Positions 36,184 to 47,057 of a DNA stretch of 64,000 nucleotides are shown piece after piece; position 1 is the first letter of the stretch, and every line of letters starts with the position of its first letter. The position numbers were made by a program, and so were the translations under genes. The stretch comes from Halospina denitrificans (GTDB lineage: Bacteria; Pseudomonadota; Gammaproteobacteria; Pseudomonadales; Oleiphilaceae), in the NCBI RefSeq assembly GCF_004364635.1, contig NZ_SOAX01000008.1, positions 166,695-230,694 of the forward strand, in the 5' to 3' direction. The notes beneath the pieces were generated by a model that was not told the DNA's origin, searched no databases, and was given only the letters and a program-made list of their open reading frames with translations.

Positions 36184-39003
36184 ATGAGTGACTACAAAGA
36201 CACGCTGAATCTGCCAAAGACGGATTTCCCCATGCGCGGAAACCTGTCCCGGCGTGAACCCGAAATGCTCGAGCGCTGGAATGAGCTGGACCTCTACGGC
36301 ACCCTGAGAAAACGCCGTGCCGGCGCCGAGCGTTTCGTGCTCCATGATGGCCCGCCCTACGCCAACGGCAGCATTCATATTGGTCACGCGGTCAACAAGA
36401 TCCTCAAGGACATGGTGGTCAAGTCCCGCAACCTCATGGGCTACGACGCGCCCTATGTGCCGGGCTGGGACTGCCACGGCCTGCCCATCGAGCACAAGGT
36501 GGAGCAGGACATCGGCAAGGCCGGGGACAAGGTGGATTACAGGACCTTCCGCCAGGCCTGTCGCGACTACGCCAATGAACAGGTGGACGCCCAGCGCCAG
36601 GACTTCATCCGCCTCGGCGTGTTGGGCGACTGGTACAATCCCTATCTGACACTGGATCCCAAGGTGGAAGCGGACATCGTTCGCTCTCTGGGTCGCATCA
36701 TTGAAAATGGCCACCTGGAGCGCGGCTTCCGCCCGGTCTACTGGAGCGTGGTCGGCCAGTCGGCACTGGCCGAAGCCGAGGTGGAGTACCAGGAAAAGAC
36801 ATCCATCCAGATCGACGTGCGGTTTACCGCTGCCGAGCCGGAGAAGGTTGCGGCGGCTTTCGGTCAATCGAGCCTGGATGCACCGGTATCCCCGGTGATC
36901 TGGACCACAACCCCCTGGACCATTCCCGCCAACCAGGCGGTGTCCGCGAATCCCGAGCTGGAATACAGCCTCCTGAAGGTGGATGCAGGCAAGGGCACCG
37001 AATACCTGGTGGTGGCCGAAGAGCTTCGCGAAACCGTGGTCGAGCGCTGGCAGCTGGCTTCCTGCGAGGTGGTGGCGCGTTGCCGCGGCGAGGCCCTGAA
37101 CGGCCTGATGCTCCATCATCCCTTCTATGACAAGCAGGTGCCGGTGATCCTCGGCGACCATGTGTCCACCGATGCGGGTACCGGCCTGGTGCATACCGCA
37201 CCCGACCACGGCATGGAGGACTTCGAGGTGGGCCGTGCCAACGGCATCGGCACCATCAACCTGGTGCAGGCGGATGGCACCTACACGGAGGCGGCGGGCG
37301 AATTCGCCGGCGTGCATGTCTACAAGGCGGACAAGCCCGTCTGCGAGGCGCTGGAGCGCGAAGGCAAGCTGCTGTTCAGTGAATCCTTCAAGCACAGCTA
37401 TCCGCACTGCTGGCGCACCAAGACGCCCCTGATCTTCCGGGCCACGCCCCAGTGGTTCATCAGTATGGACAAGAACGGGCTTAAAGCCGGAGCGCTTGAG
37501 GCCATCAAGGGGGTTCGCTGGATTCCCGCCTGGGGCCAGCAGCGGATCGAGAGCATGCTGGAGCAGTCCCCGGACTGGTGCATCTCGCGCCAACGGACCT
37601 GGGGTGTCCCCATCACGCTCTTCGTGCATAAAGACACTTACGAGCTGCATCCGCGCACGACCGAACTGATCGAGGAAGTGGCAAAGCTCATGGAAAAGGG
37701 CGGCATGGACGCCTGGTATGATCTGGACCCTCGGGATCTGATCGGTGACGACGCGGACCAGTACGAGAAGGTCACGGACACCCTGGACGTCTGGTTCGAT
37801 TCCGGCGTGACCCACGCCTCGGTACTGGACCGCCGTCCGGATCTTTCCCGGTATCCGGCGGATCTCTACCTGGAAGGTTCGGACCAGCATCGCGGCTGGT
37901 TCCAGTCATCCCTCAAGACGGGGATTGCGATCAAGAAGATGGCGCCCTACAAGGAGGTGCTTACTCACGGCTTCACCGTGGACGAGAAGGGCTACAAGAT
38001 GTCCAAGTCCATGGGCAACGTGATCGCGCCCCAGAAAGTGATGGACGAGCTGGGCGCCGACATCCTGCGCCTCTGGGTCGCCGCCACCGATTACAGCGCC
38101 GAGATGTCCGTTTCCCAGGATATCCTCAAGCGCACGGCGGATGCCTATCGCCGTATCCGCAATACATCGCGCTTCCTGCTGTCGAACCTGGATGGCTTTG
38201 ACCCGGCCGCCAACAGCGTTGCCTTCGATGACATGATCGCGCTGGATCGCTGGATCGTGGACCGCGCCCAACGACTCCAGGACGAGGTGATCGAGGCCTA
38301 TGGACGCTACAGCTTCCTGCAGGTCTACCAGAAGGTACACAACTTCTGCATCCTGGACCTGGGTGGGTTCTACCTGGATATCATCAAGGACCGCCAGTAC
38401 ACCACGCCGGCGGACAGCCGCGAACGCCGGTCCTGCCAGACCGCGCTCTATCACATTGCCGAAGCCCTGTCCCGCTGGATCGCGCCCATCCTGACGTTTA
38501 CGGCCGACGAGATCTGGCAGCACATCCCCGGGGAGCGTGACGCCTCGGTGCACTGGGAAACCTGGTACGAGGGACTGACGACACTGCCCGATGACGCGCC
38601 GCTGACGCGCAGCGAGTGGGACACCCTGATTGATGTGCGCAGCGCAGTGAACAAACAGCTCGAGGCCGCCCGGAACAACGGCGACATCAAGGGGTCACTC
38701 AGCGGCGAGGTGACGCTGTACGCCAATGACGATCTGAAAGCCCTCCTGGAGCGGTTGGGGGAGGAACTGCGGTTCGTGATGATCACCTCGGAAGCGACGG
38801 TGGCACCGCTAGCCGAAGGCTCCAATGCCCCGGAAACTGAACTGGAAGGCTTGCGGGTTGCGGTAGCGCCGGCTCAACACACCAAGTGTGAGCGCTGCTG
38901 GCATCACCGCCCGGACGTGGGCGAGCATGCCGACTACCCGGACCTGTGCGGACGTTGCGTTGGCAACATCCAGGGCCAGGGGGAAGTGCGCCATTTTGCG
39001 TGA
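36184..39003 (+). CDS. ileS: Isoleucyl-tRNA synthetase
   Basis: 939 aa, class I synthetase, bacterial eubacterial-type (IleS1) length. HIGH is at 65-68 ([12 protein letters not shown]) and KMSKS at 605-609. The editing domain sits between about 185 and 400 ([16 protein letters not shown]). The C-terminal zinc knuckle [14 protein letters not shown] ... LCGRCVGN is intact. It overlaps or adjoins lspA, and the gene order ribF-ileS-lspA is standard. Confidence 0.99.
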   Translation: MSDYKDTLNLPKTDFPMRGNLSRREPEMLERWNELDLYGTLRKRRAGAERFVLHDGPPYANGSIHIGHAVNKILKDMVVKSRNLMGYDAPYVPGWDCHGLPIEHKVEQDIGKAGDKVDYRTFRQACRDYANEQVDAQRQDFIRLGVLGDWYNPYLTLDPKVEADIVRSLGRIIENGHLERGFRPVYWSVVGQSALAEAEVEYQEKTSIQIDVRFTAAEPEKVAAAFGQSSLDAPVSPVIWTTTPWTIPANQAVSANPELEYSLLKVDAGKGTEYLVVAEELRETVVERWQLASCEVVARCRGEALNGLMLHHPFYDKQVPVILGDHVSTDAGTGLVHTAPDHGMEDFEVGRANGIGTINLVQADGTYTEAAGEFAGVHVYKADKPVCEALEREGKLLFSESFKHSYPHCWRTKTPLIFRATPQWFISMDKNGLKAGALEAIKGVRWIPAWGQQRIESMLEQSPDWCISRQRTWGVPITLFVHKDTYELHPRTTELIEEVAKLMEKGGMDAWYDLDPRDLIGDDADQYEKVTDTLDVWFDSGVTHASVLDRRPDLSRYPADLYLEGSDQHRGWFQSSLKTGIAIKKMAPYKEVLTHGFTVDEKGYKMSKSMGNVIAPQKVMDELGADILRLWVAATDYSAEMSVSQDILKRTADAYRRIRNTSRFLLSNLDGFDPAANSVAFDDMIALDRWIVDRAQRLQDEVIEAYGRYSFLQVYQKVHNFCILDLGGFYLDIIKDRQYTTPADSRERRSCQTALYHIAEALSRWIAPILTFTADEIWQHIPGERDASVHWETWYEGLTTLPDDAPLTRSEWDTLIDVRSAVNKQLEAARNNGDIKGSLSGEVTLYANDDLKALLERLGEELRFVMITSEATVAPLAEGSNAPETELEGLRVAVAPAQHTKCERCWHHRPDVGEHADYPDLCGRCVGNIQGQGEVRHFA

Positions 39004-39010
39004 TCTCGGT

Positions 39011-39526
39011 ATGACTCCACTGGCGCGGAACGGGCTTATTATCGCGGCCTTCATCGTGGTGGCGGACCTGACCACCAAGGCCGCTGCCACTGCGTTGCTC
39101 GACTACGGGGTGGCGAATCCCGTACTGCCGTTCTTCAACCTGACGCTGCTGCATAATACCGGCGCCGCCTTCAGTTTCCTGGCGGACTCCTCCGGGTGGC
39201 AGCGCTGGCTGTTCATCGGCCTGGCCGTGGCCATTTCGGCGACGCTGATCGTCTGGCTCACGCGCCTGCATCACCGGGACTACTGGCTCGGCACGGGCCT
39301 GGCCTTCGTGCTCGGTGGCGCCATCGGCAACCTTTACGACCGGGTCGTGCACGGCTATGTGGTGGATTTTTTCCACTTCCACTGGGCGGGCTACCATTTT
39401 CCCGCCTTTAATGTGGCGGACAGTTTCATTACCGTTGGCGCGATCATGCTCATGCTGGACCTGTTCCTCGGCAAGGATAATGAGCAGAACGGCAACGCAT
39501 CCGGAAAAGAGGGCGACAATCGATGA
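39011..39526 (+). CDS. lspA: Lipoprotein signal peptidase II
   Basis: 171 aa, four membrane helices, inner membrane. It cleaves the signal peptide of lipoproteins just before the modified Cys. Catalytic Asp residues D119 (HGYVVDFFHFHW) and D137 (FPAFNVADSFI) are in place. ATG 39011 is chosen; a TTG at 38996, inside the ileS end, with GGGGGAAG further upstream is also plausible. Its stop overlaps the fkpB start by ATGA. At least three predicted lipoproteins in this window (TraT-like, TPR, BamD) are substrates. Confidence 0.95.
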   Translation: MTPLARNGLIIAAFIVVADLTTKAAATALLDYGVANPVLPFFNLTLLHNTGAAFSFLADSSGWQRWLFIGLAVAISATLIVWLTRLHHRDYWLGTGLAFVLGGAIGNLYDRVVHGYVVDFFHFHWAGYHFPAFNVADSFITVGAIMLMLDLFLGKDNEQNGNASGKEGDNR

Positions 39527-39951
39527 CGGCAATCGGGACAGACAGCCAGGTGACACTGCATTTTGCCCTGCGCCTGGAGGACGGGACGGACGTGGATTCC
39601 AACTTTTCCCATGAACCGGCGAGTCTGACCATCGGGGACGGCAACCTCCCGGAAGCCTTCGAGCGCTGCCTTTACGGTCTGGTTGCCGGTGACCGCCAGT
39701 CGTTCACGCTGCCGCCCGAGGACGCGTTCGGCCAGCCCAACCCGAACAACGTACAGACCTTCAAACGCCGGGAATTCGCGCCGGACCTGGAGCTGGAGGA
39801 AGGGCTTGTGCTCTCCTTCGCCGATGCCGCCAAGGCCGAGGTCCCCGGTGTGATCAAAGCCTTTGATGATGATACGGTAGAAGTTGATTTCAACCACCCT
39901 CTGGCAGGGCGCACCCTGACCTTTGAGGTGGCGATCATCGACGTCGCCTAG
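39523..39951 (+). CDS. fkpB: FKBP-type peptidyl-prolyl isomerase, SlpA type
   Basis: 142 aa, SlyD/SlpA-like two-domain FKBP without the metal-binding tail of Sly[21 protein letters not shown] and the insert-in-flap domain (about 70-125, [20 protein letters not shown]) are diagnostic. Cytosolic. Between lspA and ispH as in E. coli. Confidence 0.96.
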   Translation: MTAIGTDSQVTLHFALRLEDGTDVDSNFSHEPASLTIGDGNLPEAFERCLYGLVAGDRQSFTLPPEDAFGQPNPNNVQTFKRREFAPDLELEEGLVLSFADAAKAEVPGVIKAFDDDTVEVDFNHPLAGRTLTFEVAIIDVA

Positions 39952-39965
39952 GAGCCCGCTTCACC

Positions 39966-40922
39966 ATGCAGATCAAACTCGCCAATCCCCGTGGTTTCTG
40001 TGCCGGTGTCGACCGCGCCATTGAGATCGTGAACCGTGCCCTGGACGTCTATGGCGCCCCCATCTATGTCCGCCACGAAGTGGTCCACAACAAGTTCGTG
40101 GTGGACAACCTGCGCGAGCGCGGCGCCATCTTCGTCGATGAACTCCATGAGGTACCCGACGACGCCTGGGTGATCTTCAGCGCCCACGGCGTTTCCCAGG
40201 CCGTGCAGCAGGAGGCGAAGGACCGGGGGCTCCAGGTCTTTGACGCCACCTGCCCACTGGTGACCAAGGTGCACATGGAGGTGATGACCTACAGCCGGGA
40301 AGGGCGCGAGTGCATCCTGATCGGTCACGCCGGCCACCCCGAGGTGGAAGGCACCATGGGTCAGTACGACCGCAGCAACGGCGGTGATATCTATCTGGTC
40401 GAGGACGAGAACGACGCGCTGAACCTCGAAGTGAAGGACCCCGAGAAGCTGGCCTTCGTGACCCAGACCACGCTGTCCATGGACGACACCGCACGGGTCA
40501 TCGATACCCTCCAGAACCGCTTCCCCGCCATCCAGGGCCCGCGCAAGGACGACATCTGCTACGCCACACAGAACCGCCAGGACGCGGTCAAGATGCTCGC
40601 CGCCGAGTGCGACCTGATGCTGGTGGTGGGCTCCCCCAACAGCTCCAATTCCAACCGCCTGCGCGAACTCGCCGAGCGCATGGGAACCCCGGGCTACCTG
40701 ATCGACTCTGCCGAGCAGATCGAGGCTGACTGGCTCGAAGGCGTTAAAGCGGTTGGCGTCACCGCTGGCGCCTCCGCGCCCGAGGTGCTGGTGGAGGAAG
40801 TGGTTGCACGGCTGCGTGAGTTCGGCGGTCAGACGCCGGACGAGCTTGAAGGCGAACAGGAGAACGTGGTTTTCAGCATGCCGAAGGCGCTGCGGATCCC
40901 TGCCAAAGAGCTGGAAGCCTGA
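39966..40922 (+). CDS. ispH: 4-hydroxy-3-methylbut-2-enyl diphosphate reductase
   Basis: 318 aa. Last step of the MEP isoprenoid pathway; 4Fe-4S enzyme. Its three iron-sulphur cysteines are C12, C96 and C198, as in E. coli (12, 96, 197). [11 protein letters not shown] and [11 protein letters not shown] blocks are normal. AGGAGCCC precedes the ATG. The minor pilin operon begins 141 bp downstream, the same relation found in Pseudomonas. Confidence 0.99.
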   Translation: MQIKLANPRGFCAGVDRAIEIVNRALDVYGAPIYVRHEVVHNKFVVDNLRERGAIFVDELHEVPDDAWVIFSAHGVSQAVQQEAKDRGLQVFDATCPLVTKVHMEVMTYSREGRECILIGHAGHPEVEGTMGQYDRSNGGDIYLVEDENDALNLEVKDPEKLAFVTQTTLSMDDTARVIDTLQNRFPAIQGPRKDDICYATQNRQDAVKMLAAECDLMLVVGSPNSSNSNRLRELAERMGTPGYLIDSAEQIEADWLEGVKAVGVTAGASAPEVLVEEVVARLREFGGQTPDELEGEQENVVFSMPKALRIPAKELEA

Positions 40923-40984
40923 AGGCGCCTGTCCGGCAGGCAGCGCCACTCATCCCTTTACCTGCTCCGCTCATCGGAAGTCGC

Positions 40985-41012
40985 CTGACACTGGCGTGAA
41001 CATGGCTATTCT
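40985..41012 (+). promoter_or_regulatory. Candidate promoter for the minor pilin operon
   Basis: CTGACA (40985-40990), 16-bp spacer, TATTCT (41007-41012), 52 bp before the first minor pilin gene. One strong-enough -35, moderate -10. No clear sigma-54 (GG-N10-GC) motif was seen, though pilR/pilS lie downstream. Confidence 0.35.
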
Positions 41013-41063
41013 GGTTACAGAGAAGTTATGTTTTACGTCAGTTCATAACCGGTAGACGTTCCT

Positions 41064-41534
41064 ATGACATTGAATGCCGCCCCCAGCAATTCCCGGAAAC
41101 AGTCCGGCTTTACCCTGATTGAACTCATGATTGTTGTCATTCTGGTCGCCATCATTGCCACGGTGGCAATACCTGGCTACCAGCAATTTGTGGAGAGCAA
41201 TGAGGTTTCTGCGGTCACCAATCGGCTGGTGGGAACCCTTAGTTACGCTCGCTCCGAGGCCCTGAAAGAAGGCCGGAATGTCACCGTGAATGCGGGTGCT
41301 GACGATAACTGGGACACCGGATTCGAGGTCGAGTTCGGAGGTGACGTGCTCAGGTCGGTCGAAACATCCGGTGGACGGATGAATATCACCGGTAGCGATG
41401 TCACCTTCCGGGGCAACGGGCTTACGACCGCTAACGTTACCTTCCAGATCTGTGGCGATAACAGTGACTTTGGAAGCCAGGTCCAAGTGACCCAGGGTGG
41501 CCAGGTCACCAGCGAGGAGTTTGACTGCTCATGA
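41064..41534 (+). CDS. Type IV minor pilin, FimU/GspH family
   Basis: 156 aa prepilin. Type III signal: QSGFTLIELMIVVILVAI, cut after G15 by PilD and methylated at Phe. The body carries a GspH/FimT-like beta fold ending with a Cys pair (C149 and C155-type) near the C-terminus. Overlaps pilV by 4 bp. Its place at the head of pilV-W-X-Y1-E indicates FimU, part of the tip-priming complex of the pilus. A second GspH-type protein is encoded on the other strand at 47.8-48.4 kb. Confidence 0.85.
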   Translation: MTLNAAPSNSRKQSGFTLIELMIVVILVAIIATVAIPGYQQFVESNEVSAVTNRLVGTLSYARSEALKEGRNVTVNAGADDNWDTGFEVEFGGDVLRSVETSGGRMNITGSDVTFRGNGLTTANVTFQICGDNSDFGSQVQVTQGGQVTSEEFDCS

Positions 41535-41938
41535 ATGCAAACCGATCAAAACTGCGCTCACAACAGGATGGGCTGTCCCTTCTGGAGGTCCTGATTGCCG
41601 TGGTCATCCTGGCCATCGGCCTGCTGGGCATTGCCAGTACCCAGTTGCTCGCCCTGGAGCAGACGACCAATTCGCATGTGCGTTCCCAGGCCACCATGTA
41701 TGCCATGGATGTGGCCAGCCGGGTCAGGGCCAATGGCGGCGACATGATTTCCAGTGGTGAGATCACGACCATGGAGAACCGCATGCAAAAGGAAATGGGA
41801 TCGGATGCCTCCCTTAACACGAACATGAACGGCAATATGCTGGAGGTGACCGTGAACTGGACGGAGCGGGACCGCTTTGCGGAAAGCGGCGAGTCCGATC
41901 AGTCTTTCACCCTGAAAGCGAGGATGGGAAATGGTTAA
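41531..41938 (+). CDS. pilV: Type IV minor pilin PilV
   Basis: 135 aa. Prepilin signal QDGLSLLEVLIAVVILAIGL, cleaved after Gly. PilV, PilW, PilX and PilE together with PilY1 initiate pilus assembly and prime fibre growth. It overlaps both neighbours: 4 bp with fimU and 8 bp with pilW. The short C-terminal body is variable. Confidence 0.88.
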   Translation: MNANRSKLRSQQDGLSLLEVLIAVVILAIGLLGIASTQLLALEQTTNSHVRSQATMYAMDVASRVRANGGDMISSGEITTMENRMQKEMGSDASLNTNMNGNMLEVTVNWTERDRFAESGESDQSFTLKARMGNG

Positions 41939-43007
41939 GCGATACGAGCAACAGGGGCTGTCGATTGTCGAGTTGATGGTAGCGCTTTTGCTGTCAAGCT
42001 TTCTGACTATGGGCATGGTCTACATATTCACGGGGAACAGCGAGACGTTCCGTCTCACCGAGGCCAATGCCCGCGTCCAGGAGTCAGGCCGTATGGCGAC
42101 TCAGCTCCTGGGCAGGACGATTCGCAATGCCGATTTCTGGGGCTGTGCAAAACCTGGCGGGGATGGGGCCAAACTCCGGAGTATGCTTTATCCTCAGGAG
42201 GATAATGATGATTCAGATCTGGATATTGATGCGCTTTTTGAAGGGGTAATCGGCGACAATGATGTTGACGGGACCAGTTTCCCGAATGTCGTGGCGGGCA
42301 CTGACACCCTGGAGCTGGGAGGTGCGGCTAATTCGCTTATCGACACCAATAACCATACTCCGGTTAATGCTTCGAGTATCTTTCTTGGGAGTGATCCAAC
42401 CGGCGTGTTCGAAGCTGGTGAGATTCTGATGATCAGCAGCTGTGAAGCTGCCGACATGTTCCAGGTTACCAAACTGGATACAGGGGGCGGCGGTAAGTTG
42501 GTGGCGAATACAGGTCAAGGTAAATGGACTCCGGGTAACGAAACTAGCACCCAGTCCGATTATCCGGAAGGGGCCAAGATCATACGCCCAGCCAAGAACG
42601 CCTATTACATCCGTGAAAATTCCGAGGGAGAACGTTCCCTGGTCCTGAACCCGATGCAGATGCAGGACGACGGAACCGTAACGCCAGGCAACTATGCTGG
42701 CGCCGAAGAGCTGGTCCGCAATGTCCGTGACCTGCAGATGGAGTTCGGAAGGGATACCACCGGCGATGACAAGGTGGACACCTGGAGTGAGCCCTATGCG
42801 GACGCGGACGACACCCTGGCGATCCGGTTCAGCCTCCTGGTCAGGTCGTCCCGGAACGACGTGGTCGAGGAGCCCCAGACCTACTGTTACCCCGGTTGGC
42901 TTGACTGTGCGAATGACACGAGCGCGGATTTCACGAACGCCGGCGATAATCACCTGTACCGCGTTTACACCATGACAACATCCATACGTAACCGGCTGGG
43001 AGATTAA
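41931..43007 (+). CDS. pilW: Type IV minor pilin PilW
   Basis: 358 aa, the largest minor pilin. Prepilin signal QQGLSIVELMVALLLSSFLT. The remainder is mostly beta, with an Asn/Asp-rich insert around 95-160 and Cys pairs near 77, 166 and 312. Codon use drifts towards A/T in the insert compared with neighbours. Overlaps pilV and ends at the pilX start (TAATG). Tip subcomplex component. Confidence 0.88.
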   Translation: MVKRYEQQGLSIVELMVALLLSSFLTMGMVYIFTGNSETFRLTEANARVQESGRMATQLLGRTIRNADFWGCAKPGGDGAKLRSMLYPQEDNDDSDLDIDALFEGVIGDNDVDGTSFPNVVAGTDTLELGGAANSLIDTNNHTPVNASSIFLGSDPTGVFEAGEILMISSCEAADMFQVTKLDTGGGGKLVANTGQGKWTPGNETSTQSDYPEGAKIIRPAKNAYYIRENSEGERSLVLNPMQMQDDGTVTPGNYAGAEELVRNVRDLQMEFGRDTTGDDKVDTWSEPYADADDTLAIRFSLLVRSSRNDVVEEPQTYCYPGWLDCANDTSADFTNAGDNHLYRVYTMTTSIRNRLGD

Positions 43008-43537
43008 TGATGAGACGAACGAATCAGTCCGGAAGCGCGCTTCTGCTTGCATTGATTATGCTGCTGGTCCTGTCGCTGCTCGCGATTTCCGGGATGGAGG
43101 GCAGTGTCATGCAGGAACGGATGCAGTCGGCCCAGCGGCAGGGCGCAATGGCACTGGAGATTTCCGAATCAGGCGCAAGGGATGCCGAACAGTGGCTCGA
43201 GAAGAATGTGGTTACGCTTAACGTTTTTGACGGAACCAACGGGCTCTATGATGCGACGGTTCAGGAGCAACGGGCGCCCGATCCGTTTTCCGCGACAGTC
43301 TGGGAGGGTAGCAGCTCCAAGACGGCAACCAGCGTCGATGGCGTGACGCCGCGCTATTTCATTGAATATATGGGAAGAGGCTTTAAGCCGGAACAGCGGG
43401 CCGGTGGCAATATCAGCGGTTACAGCCATGACAGTGGCGCCTTTGAATCCCGCGCCTTCCGGATCGTGGTTCACGCGACGAGTCCGTCCGGGAAGGGCAG
43501 TCGACTCATTGAAGTCTACTACACCCGGAAAATCTGA
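43007..43537 (+). CDS. pilX: Type IV minor pilin PilX
   Basis: 176 aa. Signal QSGSALLLALIMLLVLSLLA differs from the classical FTLIE: the residue at +5 is not Glu but Ala-type, as is typical for PilX, whose position at the top of the pilus tip does not need Glu5. ATG 43007 overlaps the pilW stop. PilY1 follows 20 bp later. Confidence 0.85.
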   Translation: MMRRTNQSGSALLLALIMLLVLSLLAISGMEGSVMQERMQSAQRQGAMALEISESGARDAEQWLEKNVVTLNVFDGTNGLYDATVQEQRAPDPFSATVWEGSSSKTATSVDGVTPRYFIEYMGRGFKPEQRAGGNISGYSHDSGAFESRAFRIVVHATSPSGKGSRLIEVYYTRKI

Positions 43538-43557
43538 TTTTTCCCAGGAGTACGGTC

Positions 43558-46500
43558 ATGAAAGCACATAAAAACTTCCGGTTCGGTTCGTTTGCATTGA
43601 TGGCAACGATGTTCGTATCCCAGGCGTTGGCTGAAACCGTCGATATCTCGGACACACCGCTGTTCATCAGCGAATCGGCAAGTCCCAACCTGATGTTCCT
43701 TCTGGACGACAGTGGCTCCATGCGGTTCAGTTTTATGCCGGGCAAGCTGGCGTTTGAGAAGGCAGATATCCTACTGGACACTGATAATGAGGGATATCTG
43801 CAGAAGTGTCCCTCAAAGGGCACACACGCCGGTATTAAAACCTGCTTTTACGACACCTCCGGGCGTAAGTTCCTGGCCTCCAGTGAAACAAACAAGGTTT
43901 ACTATGATCCGTCCAAGGAATACGCAGCCCCGTTGAAAGCGGACGGGGAGCCTTATCCGGATGTCGATTTCAGCAGCGCGCCAGTGGACGGTTTTGCGGC
44001 CGCAGACGGCGATGACAGCACTGATCCGGCGACAGTCGACCTGGCTGACGATTACCGGGCCATTATGGCTCCTTTTTATTTTAAGGCCAAAAATGATAAC
44101 CACTACGGGTTTACCGTCGGATCCACCACTGGCGGGGACTCGGAGGAGGGCGCCTTCTATTATGAATTTGACGGTACTGTGTCGGGTTGTGACACCGACC
44201 CTTACGATGACAGTTGTTACAGCGCTAAAAAGGAACCAGCTGATAAACAGAACTTCGCGAATTGGTTTTCCTACTACAGAACCCGTGAACTTGTGGCCAG
44301 GGTTGGGATCACTAACGCGTTCATGGATCAGCCAGAGAACATGCGGGTTGGTTACGAGACCATCAATTCGTCGGATATTGACCCCGGGGTTCGTCAGTTT
44401 TCAGACAGTGTCCGCACTGCGTTCTTTGATTGGCTGCATGGCCACCAGGCTGGGGGCTCCACCCCCCTTCGGGACGCGCTGGATAGGGTGGGGCAGTATT
44501 ATGAAGACGACACGGACCAGGGCCCCTGGGCTACTGATCCGGGAACGGATGACGACGAAAAAGTCGGTGAATTTCTTGAGTGCCGCCAGAGCTTCACGAT
44601 CCTGATGTCTGATGGCTACTACAACGGGGGAAGTCCGCCGACGCCGGGCAATACCGACGGAACTGACGGTTCAACAATTACCCAGCCTGATGGTGGCAGC
44701 TACCAGTACACCGCACAGGATCCGTTCCAGGATGAGCAGTCGGATACGCTGGCGGATGTGGGCATGGATTATTGGCGACGTGACCTTCAGCCGGACATCA
44801 AGAACCGGGTGCCGGTGTCGGACACCAACCCCGCCTTCTGGCAACACATGGTGACTTACAGCGTTGGCCTCGGTGTTGAGGGAAGCATTGATCCCGACAC
44901 GGCGTTCAACGCTATTGATAATGGCGATTCTGTGGATTGGTGGCCGGATAGCGCGTCGGCGCAGGAGCACAAGATTGACGATATGCTCCATGCGGCCGTT
45001 AACTCGCGCGGCGGCTTTTTCGATGCCCAGAGCCCCGATGCTTTTACCGCTGGGCTCAAGGGCACCCTCGCCGGTATTCTCGAAGATATTGGTTCCTCTA
45101 CCGGGGTCACCTTCGATACGGCGACGCTGGAGGAAGACTCCCTGATCTTTGGCGCGCGTTTCAACTCCAGTCGCTGGAGTGGTGATCTCGACGCCCGTGA
45201 GTTGATTACCGATGACAATAATCCCGACCAGCCGCCGACGATCAGTGATCCGGTCTGGTCTGCTGCGGACATGCTTGACGATCGGGACTGGACGACCCGG
45301 GAAATCATTACCTCAGACGGAACGCTTGGCGTTCCCTTTACCTGGTCAGCTGTGACACAGGACCACCAGGACGACCTGCTGGCCGGGCCTGTTTCGGAAA
45401 CACGCGCCAAGAATCGCCTTGACTACCTGCGCGGTGATCGCAGCCTGGAGGGGGGTGAAGTAGGAGATTTCAGGGCCCGTGACAGCCGCCTGGGCGATAT
45501 CGTGAACTCGACACCGGTGCGGGTTTCTGAACCCGCCTCAAACTGGCCGGACACCGCTCTCTTTGGCGAAGACAAGAATCGCTACTCAGACTTCCGAGCC
45601 GAAAAGAAAGACCGTACACCGGTCATCTATGCGGGCGCCAACGATGGAATGCTGCACGCCTTCAAGGCAACGCCCGACGGCGGCAAGGAACTGTTCGCGT
45701 TCATGCCGGAGGCAATCTTCTCTGATGCACCCGGCGAAGGCCTGCGTCAGCTGACCTTACAGCAGTACACCCATGACTATTACGTTGATCTGAAGCCCCA
45801 TGTTTCGGATGCCTTCATCAAGGGGCGCACCGCTGACGGCAGTATCACGACCTCGGCAGATTGGCGGACGGTCCTGCTGGGGGGCGCCCGCTTCGGGGGC
45901 AGGTCCATCTTTGCTCTGGATGTGACGGATCCCACATTGTTTGATGAAGACAATGCGGAACAGCTGGTCCTGTGGGAATTTTCCGCCGAGGACGATTGGC
46001 GGATGGGTAACATCAGTGAGCCCCCGATAATTGCCAAAGCCGATTGGGGCAATGACGGCTACCAGTGGACAGCGTTCTTCGGCAATGGGTATAACGCTAC
46101 GGATCCAGACACAGGCGAGGCTATCACGGGCATCTTTATGTTGAAGCTGGAAGGTGGTCTTGACGGCACCTGGACGGAAGGTACCGACTACGAATTCATT
46201 GAGTTTGAGTCGGGCACGGCGGCAACAGGGCTTTCTCCCGTTAATGTTTATGATGCTACCGGTAACGGCATTGTCGACAGGATTTATGGGGGTGACCTGA
46301 AAGGGCAACTCTGGGTTGCTGAGGGCTTTGCGTCCGCCTATACCAGCGGCAACACCCCGGTCCCCTTGTTCCGTGCCAAGACGGATGCAGGGGATCCGCA
46401 GGCGATTACCGCGGCGCCCTTGACCATTCCGAATAACAACATTGCCCCCGATGGCAATGAGCCCGACCTGTTTGTGCTGTTCGGAACCGGTCAATACCTC

Positions 46501-47043
46501 AACAATACAGACCTCACCGATACCAGCACTGACAGTTTCTATGCCGTGAGGGATATAGGCAGCAAAGACGTAGAACTGGAAAGAGCGGACCTGGAGGAGC
46601 GCAACCTGGTTAACGATACAACCGTTGATGGGGAAACGCTTGTTTCCAACAATGCTGACTCGACCGATACCACGATCGACAACGGCTGGTACGTTGACCT
46701 GTTTTCCGAGGGTGAGCGCATCACGCTTTCACCTCAGGTCCGTGGAGACTTCATCTTTGTCAACTCGTCAATTCCGTCGTCCAACCCCTGCATTGCCGGT
46801 GGTACTTCCCGGATTATGGCGTTTGCTCTGGATGGTCTGACGCCGGACAAAGCCGTATTCGACAATCACGATGGCGAGGTTGTCTCCTATCGCAGGGTCG
46901 ACGGCATTGCCAGTCAATCCGCTTTCCTTGGGGATTACCGTTTCACACCGACGTCAGTTGGTGACGTCGATGTGGAAAAGGTCCTTGTCCAGCCGCCCGA
47001 GGACGTGTTCGGGCGCCAGGGCTGGCAGGAACTGCTTGAGTGA
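43558..47043 (+). CDS. pilY1: Type IV pilus tip adhesin PilY1
   Basis: 1161 aa, exported (signal peptide ending near SQALAET). N-terminal von Willebrand A-like domain, MIDAS DxSxS (D50-S54 in FLLDDSGSM). C-terminal half is a PilY1-type beta-propeller (about 615-1100) with FRARDSRLGDIVNS, VIYAGANDGMLHAF and LLGGARFGGRSIFALDV. Ca2+-binding Asp/Asn loops are common. It acts as tip adhesin, and in Pseudomonas as surface-contact sensor. AGGAGTA precedes ATG. This region has lower G+C than its flanks, by eye. Confidence 0.93.
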   Translation: MKAHKNFRFGSFALMATMFVSQALAETVDISDTPLFISESASPNLMFLLDDSGSMRFSFMPGKLAFEKADILLDTDNEGYLQKCPSKGTHAGIKTCFYDTSGRKFLASSETNKVYYDPSKEYAAPLKADGEPYPDVDFSSAPVDGFAAADGDDSTDPATVDLADDYRAIMAPFYFKAKNDNHYGFTVGSTTGGDSEEGAFYYEFDGTVSGCDTDPYDDSCYSAKKEPADKQNFANWFSYYRTRELVARVGITNAFMDQPENMRVGYETINSSDIDPGVRQFSDSVRTAFFDWLHGHQAGGSTPLRDALDRVGQYYEDDTDQGPWATDPGTDDDEKVGEFLECRQSFTILMSDGYYNGGSPPTPGNTDGTDGSTITQPDGGSYQYTAQDPFQDEQSDTLADVGMDYWRRDLQPDIKNRVPVSDTNPAFWQHMVTYSVGLGVEGSIDPDTAFNAIDNGDSVDWWPDSASAQEHKIDDMLHAAVNSRGGFFDAQSPDAFTAGLKGTLAGILEDIGSSTGVTFDTATLEEDSLIFGARFNSSRWSGDLDARELITDDNNPDQPPTISDPVWSAADMLDDRDWTTREIITSDGTLGVPFTWSAVTQDHQDDLLAGPVSETRAKNRLDYLRGDRSLEGGEVGDFRARDSRLGDIVNSTPVRVSEPASNWPDTALFGEDKNRYSDFRAEKKDRTPVIYAGANDGMLHAFKATPDGGKELFAFMPEAIFSDAPGEGLRQLTLQQYTHDYYVDLKPHVSDAFIKGRTADGSITTSADWRTVLLGGARFGGRSIFALDVTDPTLFDEDNAEQLVLWEFSAEDDWRMGNISEPPIIAKADWGNDGYQWTAFFGNGYNATDPDTGEAITGIFMLKLEGGLDGTWTEGTDYEFIEFESGTAATGLSPVNVYDATGNGIVDRIYGGDLKGQLWVAEGFASAYTSGNTPVPLFRAKTDAGDPQAITAAPLTIPNNNIAPDGNEPDLFVLFGTGQYLNNTDLTDTSTDSFYAVRDIGSKDVELERADLEERNLVNDTTVDGETLVSNNADSTDTTIDNGWYVDLFSEGERITLSPQVRGDFIFVNSSIPSSNPCIAGGTSRIMAFALDGLTPDKAVFDNHDGEVVSYRRVDGIASQSAFLGDYRFTPTSVGDVDVEKVLVQPPEDVFGRQGWQELLE

Positions 47044-47057
47044 ATAATTGGAGAAAA

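Noticed and set aside
34738..37890. 1050-codon open frame antisense to murJ, ribF and ileS
   Set aside because: High G+C third positions leave long antisense frames open. The plus-strand genes are unambiguous and the antisense protein has no recognisable domain.
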